Under the pieces are notes generated by a model that was not told the origin of the DNA, searched no databases, and saw only the letters and a list, made by a program, of their open reading frames with translations. A program made the position numbers and the translations under genes. From Siphonodentalium dalli (Eukaryota; Mollusca; Scaphopoda; Gadilida; Siphonodentaliidae): a DNA stretch of 64,000 nt. The stretch covers positions 57,248,025 to 57,312,024 of the forward strand of contig CP136068.1 in NCBI GenBank assembly GCA_032622095.1, written 5' to 3'. Positions 23,601 through 38,600 of this stretch are shown piece by piece (within the stretch, counting starts at the first letter, position 1; each line of letters opens with the position of its first letter).

Positions 23601-26600
23601 GTTACGCCCCTTTTTGGACTTAGAAAATTCCGTCCGTACGAACATTTCAACTCATAACTTTGGTTTCGCTAATTCAATTCAGTTGATCTTTGGTATGCCA
23701 ATAGATCAGCCAGGGAGACAAGATTTCCCCATAACTGCGGTTTCGTACGCCCATTTTTTCCAGAGTTACGCCCCTTTTTGGACTTAGAAAATTCCGTCCG
23801 TACGAATGTTTCAACTCATAACTTTGGTTTCGCTAATTCAATTCAGTTGATCTTTGGTATGCTAATAGACCAGCCAGGGGGACAAGATTTCCCCATAACT
23901 GTGGTTTTGTCCGCCCATTTTTTCCAGAGTTACGCCCATTTTTGGACTTAGAAAATTCCGTCCGTACGAACGTTTCAACTCATAACTTTGGTTTCGCTAA
24001 TTCAATTCAGTTGATCTTTGGTATGCCAATAGACCAGCCGGGGGGGACAAGATTTCCCCATAGCCGTGGTTTCGTCCGCCCATTTTTTCCAGAGTTACGC
24101 CCCTTTTTGGACTTAGAACATTCAGGTTTTCATCATTAATATTGCGTGCGTGTGAGGTCTCTGTAAGTGTTGTCATATTTTAACAAGTCATCCTCTATCG
24201 TACTAAATACTCATGAATACAAAGTGCCATTTAATAAGTATTTGCACAAAAATAAGAAAAATCCTCTCTGATTGTACAGTCGGGGGCGTTACCTCCGCCC
24301 AGCGGTGCACTTGTTAATGGAGTTATGGCCCTTTGACATAGAATTCATGCATGCTTTGATAAATCAACCATTTTTCAACTGATAGGAACCAAATTTGGTA
24401 TGTGAGTTTCTCAACTCAAAATACAGATCGAGTTTGAATATTGGTTAGATCAGACATTTTATACCAGAGTTATGGCCCTTTTTATGTTTACCCATACCAT
24501 AGTATGGTAAACATAGTGTCGTTGTCCGGATTGACCACTCATCGTTAGTCCGTCCGTCTGTCTGTCTGTCTGTCTGTAGACACTTTACACATGGTTCAAT
24601 AACTCAAATATTTTCTATCTGATCGGAACCAAATTTTGTATATGAATTTCTCAGCACAAAAGACAGATCGAGTTCGAATATGGGTTTGATCCGAGTGTTT
24701 TTTTTACGGAGTTATGGCCCTTTTTTTACTTAGAATTCATGCATGCTGCCATAACTCAAACATTTTTTTATCTCATTGGAACCAAATTTGGTATATGAGT
24801 TTCTCAGCCCAAATACATATCGAGTTCGAATATGGGTTTGATCTGATTTTTTAAAATGGTGTTATGGACCTTTGACATAGAATTCAAACATGCTTCGATA
24901 AATCAACCATTTTACATCTGATAGGAACCAAATTTGTTATATGAGTTTCTCAACTCAAAATACAGATCGAGTTTGAATATGGGTTGGATCCAATTTGTTA
25001 TACCAGAGTTATGGCCCTTTTTCAACTAATAATTTAACAGATTTGAGGTTTGATAATAACCCAAGTAGCTTACTATTAATTACCCGTAAATACAAGCTTA
25101 ACTGCAATAGAGAGCCAAGGGATTATGTTGTCTTATTGAATTAGAGTTATTTTTAGCCACATATATACCACATAGCAGTGAAGCTGTAACCCATTCATGA
25201 TTCAGTGGACTCTCCCATTCAGTTCTAAAAGTTTTAATTGGAATAGTCTATTGTTCATTTGTAGGGATGTTCTCATTATATTTCTCAATTAATCATTCTA
25301 TTATATCTCCAGGTTTCTCCTCATTCACTTGCATGGATTTCTGTAGTTAAAAATTAACACTTCTCAACATTCCTGATACTTTCATCTGATATGTCTCATT
25401 TTATATTAGTTTATTTTGACACACTCTTTGCCCCTATTGATTGATTAATTTATTTTTCCGGTAGACACTTTATGTGTTTCTCAGCCCAAAATACAGATCG
25501 AGTTAAAATGTGGGTTTGATCCAAGTTTTTTTTTAATGGAATTATGGCCCTTCTTCGACTTAGAATTCAATCATGCTGCAATAACTAAAAAAAAAATATC
25601 TGAAATCAAATTTGTTATGTGAGTTTCTCAGCCCAAAATACAGATAGAATTCGAATATGGGTTTGATCCGATTTTTTAAAGAGTTATGGGCCTATTTAAA
25701 CAAAAAAATGTTATGGATTTAGATTCCTAGCTGAAAATAGCTAATCTCATCTTTTAATATTCTCATGATCTATTCCATCACACTCTTCAACTCATAGATA
25801 CTTGTATGCTCCTTCTTGATTTAGTTATTTTATCACTCCATCTGCTACATGTATATCTCCAGTTTTCACAACTTTACCATCCACCATCTATGTAAGATAG
25901 TTTTGCACACTTCTCAAAACCAAACTCCATCTTGATGTCTTCACTAAACATTTTCACCAGAATCCCCCTGAAAAATACCTTGGGATATCTTGATACTTTC
26001 CATTTGAATTGTTCCATTGTCATTGTGAAGTTGTATCTGGGTGATCTATCTTTCCATAGTGTGCTCCATAGAATTGACTACCGGTACAAGAGGGTTGGCT
26101 CGGTACATTTTCAGGGATTCTATTATCCAACTAACTATGCAGCACACTATCGAACGTCTTCTTGAATTTATATTTAATAAGATATTAAGATGTACCTAAT
26201 TTTAAAAACTGTCTCTTTACAGGATCTGATGAGTTAGAACCAAATATAATTGAGAGAAACATCCAACGTAAGTGATTATAATATTTATATCTGCATTAAA
26301 TATAAACCTAATAACAGTTAATCTCATGAAATAATTATTGTGAACTAAAGAAAGCTTTTTCAAGTCCACTAGGTGTACATGTTTTAACAGCCTGAATCCA
26401 GGTGCTTTGTTTTTAACTTAATAATTATAAATATGACTAAACAGTTTATATATAGTCGGTCCACGATGTTGACCCAAATGATAAGACTATGAAACTTTTA
26501 TAGATGTCGAGGATTTTTTGTATAGATTGCCAGTTAAACCGAAAAATCAGTTTGTTTTTTTTCTCTCGACCGAAAACCGAAACTGTGCGACGCGGAAAAA

Positions 26601-29600
26601 CCGATTTTTCGGGGTTCGTGAAACTGCCCAGCACTAACATATTGCGGGGGGCATCGCGCCAAAAATTATAAGTTGACACTTCGCCTCAAAAGTACCGATA
26701 GAACAGTACGTGCTGTACACACCACGCAGCTACAACGCAAGACATTTTCGAACATTTCGGAATGAGAATATGTTTCCTCAACTCCATTCTCGACCACGTA
26801 ACCACGTGTGAGTTTCCTGTTGTGTGAACTCTATCAATATTTAAAAAATAATGTTTGATTGCCCCGAACTCAAGTTTCAATTTCTATTCATCACAACCGC
26901 CAACCTCTAATTTTTTGTATAATCTAAATGCACACTCACAAACATCGTCAAATATTTCTATTCATTATTTGTTATATTCATTATGTTAACAGTTTGTATT
27001 TTTTGGTGGCCCCTAAGACAGAAGATTATATTTATTGGTGGCAACTTAGATAGACATATATTTTGATTATAATATTAAAATCATTGATGGTATATTGATT
27101 AATGGAATAATTTTATACATTGATGGTAAATCGATTAGTTGAATGATTATACTAATTGACGGTAAATTGATTAGTGAAATGATTACAATTATTGAATAGT
27201 GGAATGATTATTTTTGATAGCATATTGAATAATGGAATGATTATAATCATTGATGGTATAATGATTAGTGGAATGATTGTTATTATTGATGAAATATTGA
27301 ATAGTGGAATGATTATAACCATTTATGTCTTTGCAGCTTCCGGCCAGGTAGCTGTATCATCATTCTCTTGGCATCCAACACATGAAAATCGATTGCTCAC
27401 TGTAACTCCTACAGAAATAGTCAAAGATTTAAAAATATTTGAGAGGATTTCACTGGTATGTTTGTTACTGTATTCATATCATTAACTTTCTTAGACGATA
27501 CCAACTCCAGTTTCATATGTTTTCTATGCGAGATTTAATGGTTAAGACACAGCGCTTGGATGGTCTTCGTAAACAATAAATGAAGAAGATTGCTGGGTCA
27601 CAAACAATAGGTTATTGTTTGACACACTGGCCAGCAGTAAACGCGTGGGAAGTTGGACATGGCCCAAGTCAATCATTGGCCGATCGAGGAATAAAATGTG
27701 CTAATTGCCACTGGGCTACGCAAATCCTGTAAATGTAACATAGAATGGGTGTAACATTCAAACAAATTAACAGTTTTGATGCTGTGTAAAACGTGGGTTG
27801 GGGTGGGGGGGGGGGGGGGGGGGGGGGGTATATGACATAAACACTTGAGGTAATCCAAAAGAGAAAAGCTTCAATTTCACTGTTAATCCATTTATTATCC
27901 ATAGTCATGTGCACATAATCAATTCAAATCACAATTCCACTTTATGAGTCGAGATTTGTTCGTCGATTAGGTAATTGTAAATACCACAGAGTCACTGTGT
28001 TATCGAAAACAGTGCCAGTTTGGAATGGGAGAGAGAGTAACACATGAGAGTTATTCCAAATGGAAATATCCAGATTCACGTATAATCCATGTTCAGTGAT
28101 GTTAACCATTTGAACTAGGAAAATAATATTTAAACACTCCGGAAAAGACTATTCGCATTATTTGTTAACGCATTAATTCACATATTATATAACATAAACC
28201 ACCCACATGCGATTATGGCCTACACATCGGAGGACAAACCACGAAACGATACAAATGTAAATGTCAGTGTCCCTTTAACTGAAGCTGTGTAGCAATCAAC
28301 AGTTTGTAGTATCCGTTCGTTTCCTTCAAATTACTGCAATTCGTGTCCTTGAAATTACTGACCTTGTGCACATGTATCCTATATATATAGCTATTGAGAT
28401 CGAGGTTGCATCTATTTTAGGATCGTCAAAATTATGTTATCCATTTCGATATACTTGAACACCAGTCCAGTCAGAGCTGCCAACACAGTCGCCCATTTGG
28501 ACTATTGTGACTCGATTTTGGTCAATGGTATCGTCTAAATTGGTTAGATCACACCAATCGTGTCTTCATAATTAAGAGCGTTGAGTTCACAGGTAATAAG
28601 AGCTGATTAACTGCATCAATTTTCGTGCTGCGCACTCGAACAGCAAGCAGTTAATCAGCTCTAATTACCTGTGAACCCAACCCTCTAAATTATGAAGACA
28701 CTCTTGGCGTGATCTAACCAATACATAGATCATTTTGACTATAGAAATATGCAGTGTCCATCGGGGCATGGATGTTATCAAGATACTTCTGACATGGGTA
28801 TACATGGTAAACTAATACTGTCTAGCCAGGGGAGGTGTCGTGGGTAGGTTGAAATAATATCATTTCAAATAAATGTAAATACAGCATGTATATATAAGAG
28901 TCCATGTTATGTGAATTCCTCAAAAATGGGTATATAAAAGTCGGTAGTGTAAGTATGTCAACAATTGATACCATAATGAAACCTAACTGCAAAACAGTAA
29001 CAAATACAATATTTACAGCACTATTTGTACCTCTGTTTAATAGCCTGAATTTACCTGAAATTCAATGTTGAAGGGGTAAATTTCAATGGTAGCTAGATGC
29101 ATTGTCCTTAGAGGCCTTGGGGTATGAGTACTTGGACATTTATGAGCCATGACAAATAAAATACAGCTTCCCTTCATATATCAATATGAATGCAATCATA
29201 TTTATACTGTGGGTATTCAACCGTGGTGATGACCATGGTCATGTGACCGGTTAAAAGGTGGGTACAAAAAGGTCGGATCTGCATCGCCACCAATAATATA
29301 TCAACCAATGAGTATAAATCAAAAATGGCTGCCAAGGTAGAGCCCTGTGAACCTTAAATTTTAGGTCAAACCGAACCTTGAAACCGAATCATCGTCTCGG
29401 TTTCGAATCGAACCGAACCTCGAACCCAAACACCAACCTTGTTGTCGTAGACTCGTGATAGAGTGGACAATCAGAACTGTCAATTGACATTATTATAGTA
29501 AAATCAAAGGTTATTCAAGTATTGACCATCTACACTATAAGATAATTACATAACAAAGAATTATTTTATATTGGAGATAGGTAGTCTGTTTATACGTCCG

Positions 29601-32600
29601 CGACTTTGGTTTCAAATCTACGCATTTTGTGTTCTGATCTTTTCTGTTTTTGCAAGTGACTTACGATTTTTTATCGGAAAAGTAACAAACGTAGGGTCCC
29701 AACTAAGCACTGTGCAGGGAGAATTTTCTCTTGTAAATAAATTAAGTACAGAAGGTGGTGTTGCTATGTGTCTTCATTCGGGGAAAAGGGTTGTTTAGCT
29801 CTACGAGTTCCCAACTACCTCACATTTCCTCTCTTGTGTTATATATGTATACACAAAATTTACAACTATGGAATATTTAAGTTAAACATGTTGTACATTC
29901 ATGCCCAGATAATCCCGGCTGATACATTCACTAAATCCCTTAGTTACTCGAAGCTTTCGGGAAACAGCCCCCTCCCCAATCATGGATTATGGTCCAAAAT
30001 GTTATAATTCAAGCATGTACAAACTAAAATTGTGACAGTTAGGAACTTGTTCAACCTTTTGTTTGAGAAACATATACTGTTATGTAAATTCTGGGTGAAA
30101 ACTGGGGGGGGTGTCACTCTTTTACTTTCAACGCCATACCTGCATTAATATTTTGGCTCTGTAATGGATATTTGCATGGAAATCCCAATTGAATGTTATC
30201 ACATGAGCTTGCTCTGAAACTATCCGAGGAATCTCAATGAACCAGTATTGTCTGTCTTAATTTTCCAATGCATGTTATTCAAGGCATGATAGCACCATAT
30301 CGGATTGTTAATGGGACATTAAACACTCGTGTATCACAATCGCCATAAAAGAGCTTCAAATTCTGCACATTTTTTTTTATTTTGGATGACCCTGAAAGAT
30401 CAAGTATAAAATCGACGGACTCAAATCCATTTTTCGAAATGAATTAAAACTTGTGAAAACAGCAACAGATATCAGACAGGATTTATTCATTTCGGCATCC
30501 ATGAAAGAATTTATGACTGGCCTGAAATTTCTTGATAGAAGTTAGTTTGATAATGGCCTATAACTGCTCACTTGTCTCACCTGTTGAAATTGTCTGATCG
30601 CGCGCAGGCGACTAATGCTATCAATGATTGGTGTGACCATGTAAAATACATGGATTTTACATACAGAAATTACATGCATGTGTGTATCCACTCTTAAATG
30701 GAAATAAAAAAAGCTTGTTCGATATGTATTTATGTATTCATCAATAATCATAACTTGTTGTCTCGTTAAGTTAGGTATAATTATGTCTATTAGTAAAATT
30801 ATATGGATAATAAAACAAACTTTGACGACAGACTGAGATAGAACACCAGAAATGTTATAGTTTTACTACTTAACTGGTATCACGAATTTGACATGTCCGA
30901 CCGGACCATTTAGCGGGAACGGAATAAAGTTATTATGCCAACAGACCTCTTCAATAAAATATCACCCAGTTACCCCACCCGAGTAACGATCAAATTAATT
31001 ATGTCCAATGTAAACATAATATCATAGTATCACACAGTTGTGTGTAAAACAATTAATATACTGTATATAATCAATAAACAATTCCCAGTACGCAAAACTT
31101 GCCCATTTTGCGGAACTAAAACTAAAAACGAATCCCGTCTAAGGTTTCGTCAAACCCCCGAAATTCACGAATGCGTGTTTTCGCGTATAAAGTTTTTTTC
31201 TCTGCGGATTTTGTAAATTCAGGTATCCGACATCTAGATTTTATCGGCTGGCCATCTGTCAGCCTTGAGCAATTTTTTTTATAGCGCCCTAAAAAGTATA
31301 CCCCCCCCCCCCCAAATTTTTTCCCAGACGTAAAACCACAGTTACTTGGAATTTGTTGCAAATTCACATGACTAATCTAGTAAAATGTATACAAATGTAT
31401 ATATTTTCATGAAGCTAAGACATATTGACACTATTTTGGGCCAAAATTGAAACTCACCATCCAAGATGGCCACCAAAATGGCCGCCGGAAGTTGAAAATA
31501 TGACATTTTTTCACAAATATCTTCTAGATCAGTTCATGCTATTTGGAACTGGTTGAGTAATATGACTTTATTTTGTATTTTGTGTTTTAACTGATCATTG
31601 GAGCAATTAAATATGCAATTATTGGGGTCCTGTCCGCTTGTGATCCCTCAAAAATTCGATTTTACAGAACGCGGTATAAAATGTCACAAAAAATGACAAC
31701 TGGGATTCTAGTCATATTTCAACAAGAAATGAACAGAAGGTTGCAATTAAGTGAGGCATACGATTACTTATGAATATTCCAACTCACTGGAACCAAAATT
31801 CTTACTTTGGCTCAAAATGGCTGCCAACGTATGGAAAATGGTAAATATTGCCCTAGGGTGTCCTGCAATCGCTTACAAGTTGTGGTTGATGTACAAAATT
31901 GGCTATTATGCATACAGTCACTCCATGCATACCAATTCACCCCACACCTGACCATGACCACTCCCTGTATACCTATACATCTCACTATGGGCAACACACT
32001 CATAACCATATAGTCACTCATTGTATACATTTTCACATCATTCATGACATACACTAACTCCATGTATACCTATTCACCTCACCTATGATCATAGAGTAAC
32101 TCCCTGCCTACCATCTTGGCATCCATCCTGTATCCAGTTGATATTGGTTTATCATAATGGACCAGAAGAGCCACATATTATTGTTCATCTCAGTTCCGTC
32201 TCAAAGTTCTGCCCATTTCCTTTCAATAATATTGTCAGAATCACAAAAGAGTTTCTCATCGCAAAATTCCATACTTTAAAATGAATTTGTCATGCCCCAT
32301 ACGGAACTGGGCAACCATAATAGAACATTTAGTTGTCAGTTAATTATATAACACGTATAATAACCAAGTGAGTCACAATTTGCTACCTTTTCGGATAACA
32401 CAGAGAATAATGTTATATATATAATGTTATAATGATATATGTAAATGCTACCTTTTCGGATAACGCAGAGAATAATGTTATATATATAATGTTATAATGA
32501 TACATGTAAAAAAAATAACTTATTACCAATTTGGTTGCCATTTTGGAAGCCATCTTGAGCAATTTGGTCTATAAACACCGTAGTGTGACACATTTAAGAT

Positions 32601-35600
32601 AGACCAATACAATAAACACCTTTCAATCCAAAGATAGTTACATTTTACTATAAAAAACGGTCCAAACCTGAAAAGTGAATTTTTGCCGATATTTATGTCA
32701 AGTTTTTGAGAGAAAAGTCCAATATATTTGGTGATGTCAGTGGTGACAACAGTAACAATTAACCATGGTGCAGCAGACATGTTAGTATTCAATGTATAGA
32801 AGGCATAATAGCCAATTATGTACATCAACCACAACTTGTAAGCGATTGCAGGACACCCTAGGGCAATATTTACCATTTTCCATATTTTGGCGGCCATTTT
32901 GGCAGCCATTTTGAGCCAAAGTAAGAATTTTGATTCCAGTGAGTTGGCATATTCATAGGTAATGGTATGCCTCACTTAATTGCAACCTTCTGTTCATTTC
33001 TTGTTGAAATATGACTAGAATCCCAGTTGTGATTTTTTGTGAAATTTTATACCGCATTCTGTAAAATCGAATTTTTGAGGGATCACAAGCGGACAGGACC
33101 CCAATAATTGCATATTTAATTGCTCCAATGATCAGTTAATATACAAAATTCAAAATAAAGTCATATTACTCAACCAGTTCCAAACAGCATGAACTGATCT
33201 AGAAGATATTTGTGGAAAAATGTCATATTTTCAACTTCCGGCGGCAATTTTGGTGGCCATCTTGGATGGTGAGTTTCAATTTTGGCCCAAAATAGTGTCA
33301 TTATGTCATAGCTTCATGAAAATATATACATTTGTATACATTTTACTAGATTAGTCATGTGAATTTGCAACAAATTCCAAGTAACTGTGGTTTTACGTCT
33401 GGGAAAAAATTGGGGGGGGGGGGTATACTTTTTAGGGCGCTATAAAAAAAAAAATTCTCAAGGCTGACAGATGGCCAGCCGATAAAATCTTGATGTCGGA
33501 TACCTGAATTTACAAAATCCGCAGAGAAAAAAAATTTATACGCCAAAACACGCATCCGTGACCTGGCAGCCTGACTACAGGGGGGAGGTGGTATGTTTAT
33601 GGTGGTGGGTGGCAGCGAAAGAATCTCATCCCTGAAGCTGGACTACTTTTTTCAACAGTATCACTTCATACTTTCAGGATTGGAGTCCGTCCTTCAATTT
33701 AACATGGTCCTGCGGGAAGAAAACAGTCAATTGCTCAAGAGAAGCCGAGGAAAGCGACTATGATATCTCTGCAAAAATGCGGACAAGAGCTCTGAATGAC
33801 TATGGAACTCATGTGAATAATTTTACATCTCTTTCAACTTTATTCAATTTCTACATCTATGAAATAAAACCTTATGGAAAAAAATAAAAATATCACAGTG
33901 GAGATCATCATATAATAAACAATATTACTACTATATGCAGACATATTTTATGATCTGGAATAGCGTGGCATGGATAGGACACACACATGGTAACTTAAAT
34001 GATGACATCAACCTTTGATAATGTACTTTAATATAATAAATAATGTAATACATGTAATGTATGTTATTGAATGTCATATGTTGGTACAATTAAGTCGATA
34101 ATTAAGCATGCAACATTCAGATCCAAGTTCTGCTCAATCGATACAGGCACATCGATGAGTAGAAATGTGAATAGAAAGGTTTAGAGGTTTCATTCGGACA
34201 CTGTACCGATACACCCTATATATCTGAATGACCCTTGTTATAGTAATTGAAGCATGTCTGCATATATTGTATATGGGTCTTGTCTAGTGAAGTGAAATCA
34301 GTTTTCCAGAGATGACATGAGAAGTGTGTTCTTGTCTGGATTACTGGCCCACAAGACGACTGATGTGAAGAGAAATTTAAAATGTATCATGACAATGTTT
34401 TCTTTTAGCTAACCAATGAACTTATTTAAAAATGAAACTATTTATTTACTAGGGGATTACCCATCAAAAATGATGGTTGACAAACATGACATGCAGGAAC
34501 ATTGTGTGAAAAATAAGTTTAAGCTGATAATAAACACACTTTATTGCTAATTATAGTGGCTCTTTAAGTCATTTGAGGACAATGGCACCATTCCCGTGAC
34601 ATTTCCTGTGCCATGTTACCTCTGTGCACTAATTTTCCCCCATATTTTCTGAGCTGAAAAGAAACGCTCTTTAATATATTAATCATACAGTTTACCAGTC
34701 CCCATTTAAGTCATCTGAGGTCAGAGGCGCTCATCCCATGACATTCCCCTGGCCATGTGACCAATGTGTATCAATTTCTTACATATATCCTAAGCTGGGG
34801 GGGGGGGGGGGGGTCTGGGGTGTGGAGACCCTCTATCTGACTTGTTTTAAAGTGACAATTATTGACTGTTGTGGTCTTCCAATCTTCTCAATATTTACAG
34901 TCAGGTGAGTGACTCAATTGTCATGTTGTAATCAAATTATCATCGGTAGAAATGTATCAATAGTATAAAATTATTAATGTTTATGTAACTGATATCTGGG
35001 AGTACATATCATGCTATCTGTTTCATTATAAACATTTTATTTTTCAGTCATCGAATGTATGGGTTAACAGAGTTACTATAGAGGATGAGCCAGAATTATT
35101 TGGATTCTGGAGATGGCTAACTTGTATCTTTTAAAATAACAAAAATATCCATCCATGAATTCTTAGCATGCATTAGGCTAAAAAATTAATATACACCTAG
35201 AATATTTTGGAATGTTCTTTCAAATTGGAGCAGGAGGGAGATCAATTATTTTTTAGATAGTATTCAATCAACAGTTATTTTCTTTTGCTATGTATATGTA
35301 AATTCATACTGTTGATGTTTCTGATGTTATGTCGAGGTTTAGTGCATATAGTCAAATGTTATGTCAATCAGTCTGTACGATTCATTCTTACTGGGGTTTA
35401 TATGTTCTTGTCTGGCTCAAAATTTGGACAAACAATTGTCCCTGTAACTTCAGTAGCAATTGTCAGATTTCAATTCTATTTGGAAGACAATAGCCCAGCG
35501 TTTGTTGGAAGGATACTGACATACAGCAGGTATTTTCTACCGATTTTTTGCAGAGTTATTGCATTCAGATTCAGATTTGAAAACAAATATGACATTTTAT

Positions 35601-38600
35601 GTTATTGTCGTCAAACCGCCTAGCCGCCTGTCCATTCGCTTTTTTCATTTCCGGATGATAACTTTAGTAAGACTGAATTGAATGGACTGAAATTTGGTAT
35701 GTGGGTTTACTAGCACAAAATACAGGTCAAGTTCGAATTTGGTTTTGCCCGCCAATTTTCTCCATAGTTACTGCCCTTTTTGTTGGCATTTGCACTTAAT
35801 TTTCATTTCCGGATGATAACTTTAATAAGTCTGAATTGAATGGAGTGAATTTGGTATGTGAGTTTACTAGCCCAAAATACAAGTTCGAATTTGGGCTCCA
35901 CCCGCCAAATTTCACATGAGTTAAGGACCATTGTTGAAGTTACCACAGGCGTATTTTGCCACATCTTAGCGATGCTCCTGTTAGTTTTTATTTTTTTTAC
36001 CTCAGATATGGCCCATTGTTGAAATGACCATGGGCATCTTTTGCCACCCCCTAGCGATGCTGTTAGTTTTTATTGCCAACATAGTTCTCCTATATCCACA
36101 TGTGCATTGTTCATCCCACTGTGCTATCACTTTGTTGATATGTTTTACATGTAAAATATCTACAGTGACAATATATACCTCAATTCCCAATACTAATCAA
36201 AGTTCCATCATGATTCACTGTGAGTCCCACCTAAAATATACCCTCATAATGTGAATCTGTTTTCATCTGTTATACTTAACTCTAATAAGTTGTCAGACAC
36301 TACTGTGAAGATCCTAAGAATAATAAACCAGTCTTGCAAGGTCAAATGAAAATTAACACAAATAACAGATATATAGGAATAAAGGCTCTGCTTCAGCTTG
36401 ATAAAACAGGCAACAACTCTGCTAGTGATAAGGTGCTGATGACATGGCAGGGACTCGAGGGAAATGTGCTCAACAACCAACTAACTGAAGCTTACGTCAG
36501 CGCATCCAGGTAGGAACTATCCGACACTCTTCATCCCACAATATGGGTAAACTATTCTTCAAAAAGTGAAGGCAAATCTCATTCTTCATAATAATAACCT
36601 AGCCCAAATGAACCTGACTTGGTCAAAAAAGATTAAAATTAATAATTGCCCTCTAATTGTTTACCATCTCACTGATAATTGCAAATAAAACTAGGTGTGT
36701 CTACAACATAGAGTAATGCCCTAAATAATTGACTCCTTAACCACAGCAGAATTATTGGTAATTTTTCAGGATTTAGTCGGTAATATAGCTTGTTGCCATT
36801 CATCGGAAAGCTCTCAGTGAGAGCTTTCTGATGAATGGCAACAAGCCATATTTCCGACTAAATCCTGAAAAATTACACATAATTATGCTGTGGTTAAGGA
36901 GTCAATTATTTAGGGCATTAGGCCTACTGTAGACTGTTGGAAGCAGGCCCAAAGCTAGGAGGCAACTGGGGCGAAGTTCTCGCCTTCGAGCCAACAACTT
37001 CATCCTCAGATTCCTCAGAAAACGAAGTTGCCTTCAAAATTTGACAAAACTAGCTTGGGATTTAAGGTAATTTTCTGGTGGAAATTTGACTTGTTTTGCA
37101 AAAAAATATATAGTCTTGAAACTGTTCTAACGAGACATTTTTAATTATACATTGTACATTGTGTACTGTATCCACATATTCTAATCATATTGAGTGCTTT
37201 TGAAAACAGCAAATTGTGCTTTGCAACGAAGTTTATGATGTGCTACTGGTACGTCTTAAGAAGCCAGTAGCCTATGTAAACAAAGTATGCTGTCTTTTTA
37301 ATGTCTATGCATTTAAACTAAAAAATATCCATGAATTTTTAACTTGCTTACTATTAAAAATAGAGCTTTGAATGTGCATTGAAATAGATAATATAGAATA
37401 CGGCTATCTCAAACATGAAACTAAAATTTGATATATTTATAATCAAACAAATCTGCTAAACCAATTGTAATAACTCTATGTCGATGACACCACGATGGTC
37501 GCTAACTATTGCTTATTAGCTCAACTTTACTTTGTAAAGTTTGAGCTATTGCCATGGCTTTGTCGTCCGTCGTCCGTGTGTGCGTGTGTACGTGTGTACG
37601 TAAGGCGTCAACAATGCAGTCTACAGGTCGTACCTTTGGTCGGATCATTATAAAATTTGTCATAGCTGTTGACATCAACATTTAGACCAGAATGATTAAT
37701 TTTGGGGTTATTCGGTAAAAAAACATGGCCGCCAGTGGCCATCTTGCATTTCAAAATTCAATCCATTAGCACGGGCTACAGGGCGTACTATTTGTCTGAT
37801 CGTCATGAAATTTGTCATGGATGTTAAGATTGACATGTAGATGGGAACGAGTAATTTTGGGGTCATTTGGCCAAAAAACATGGCCGCCAGCAGCCATCTT
37901 GGATTTTACTCTTTGTATGACTAAATTCTTTAGCACGGGCTACAGGTCGTACTTTTAGTCTGATCATCAAAAAATTTGTCATGAATGTTAATAATGACAT
38001 GTATATGGGAACGAGTCATTTTGGGGTCATTCGGCCAAAAAACATGGCCGCCAGCAGGCATCTTTGATTTCACTCTTTGTATGACTAAATCCTTTAGCAC
38101 GGGCTACAGGTCGTACCTTTAGTCCGATCATCATAAAATTTGTCGTGGCTGTTGAAATTGGAATGTAGATGGGAACGAGTCATTTTGGGGTCATTCGGAC
38201 AAAAAACATGGCTGCCAGTGGCCATCTTGGATTTCAAAATTCAATCCATTAGCACGGGCCACAGGTCGTACTGTTCGTCTGATCATCATGAAATTTGTCA
38301 TGGATGTTAATATTGACATGTAGATGGGAACGAGTAATTTTGGGGTCATTCGGCCAAATAACATGGCGGCCAGCAGCCATCTTGGATTTTACTCTTTGTA
38401 TGACTAAATTCTTTAGCACAGGCTACAGGTCGTACCTTTAGTCTGATCATCATCAAATTTGTCATGGATGTTAATATTGACATGTAGATGGGAACGAGTA
38501 ATTTTAGGGTCATTTGGCCCAAAAAACATGGCCGCCAGCAGCCATCTTGGATTTTACTCTTTGTATGACTAAATCCTTTAGCACGGGCTACAGGTCGTAC

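Noticed and set aside
27669-27914. Proline-rich small proteins
   Set aside because: Translation of a poly-G run on the opposite strand.
29571-29798. 75-codon frame with a hydrophobic N-terminus resembling a signal peptide
   Set aside because: Lies within a MIOS intron, AT-rich, no known domain after the hydrophobic part; hydrophobicity is expected from T-rich DNA.
35048-35135. Exon e read through to the TAA after TGTATCTTT as a terminal exon
   Set aside because: The donor T|GTATCT followed by exon f restores a long conserved MIOS match, so the stop is intronic.
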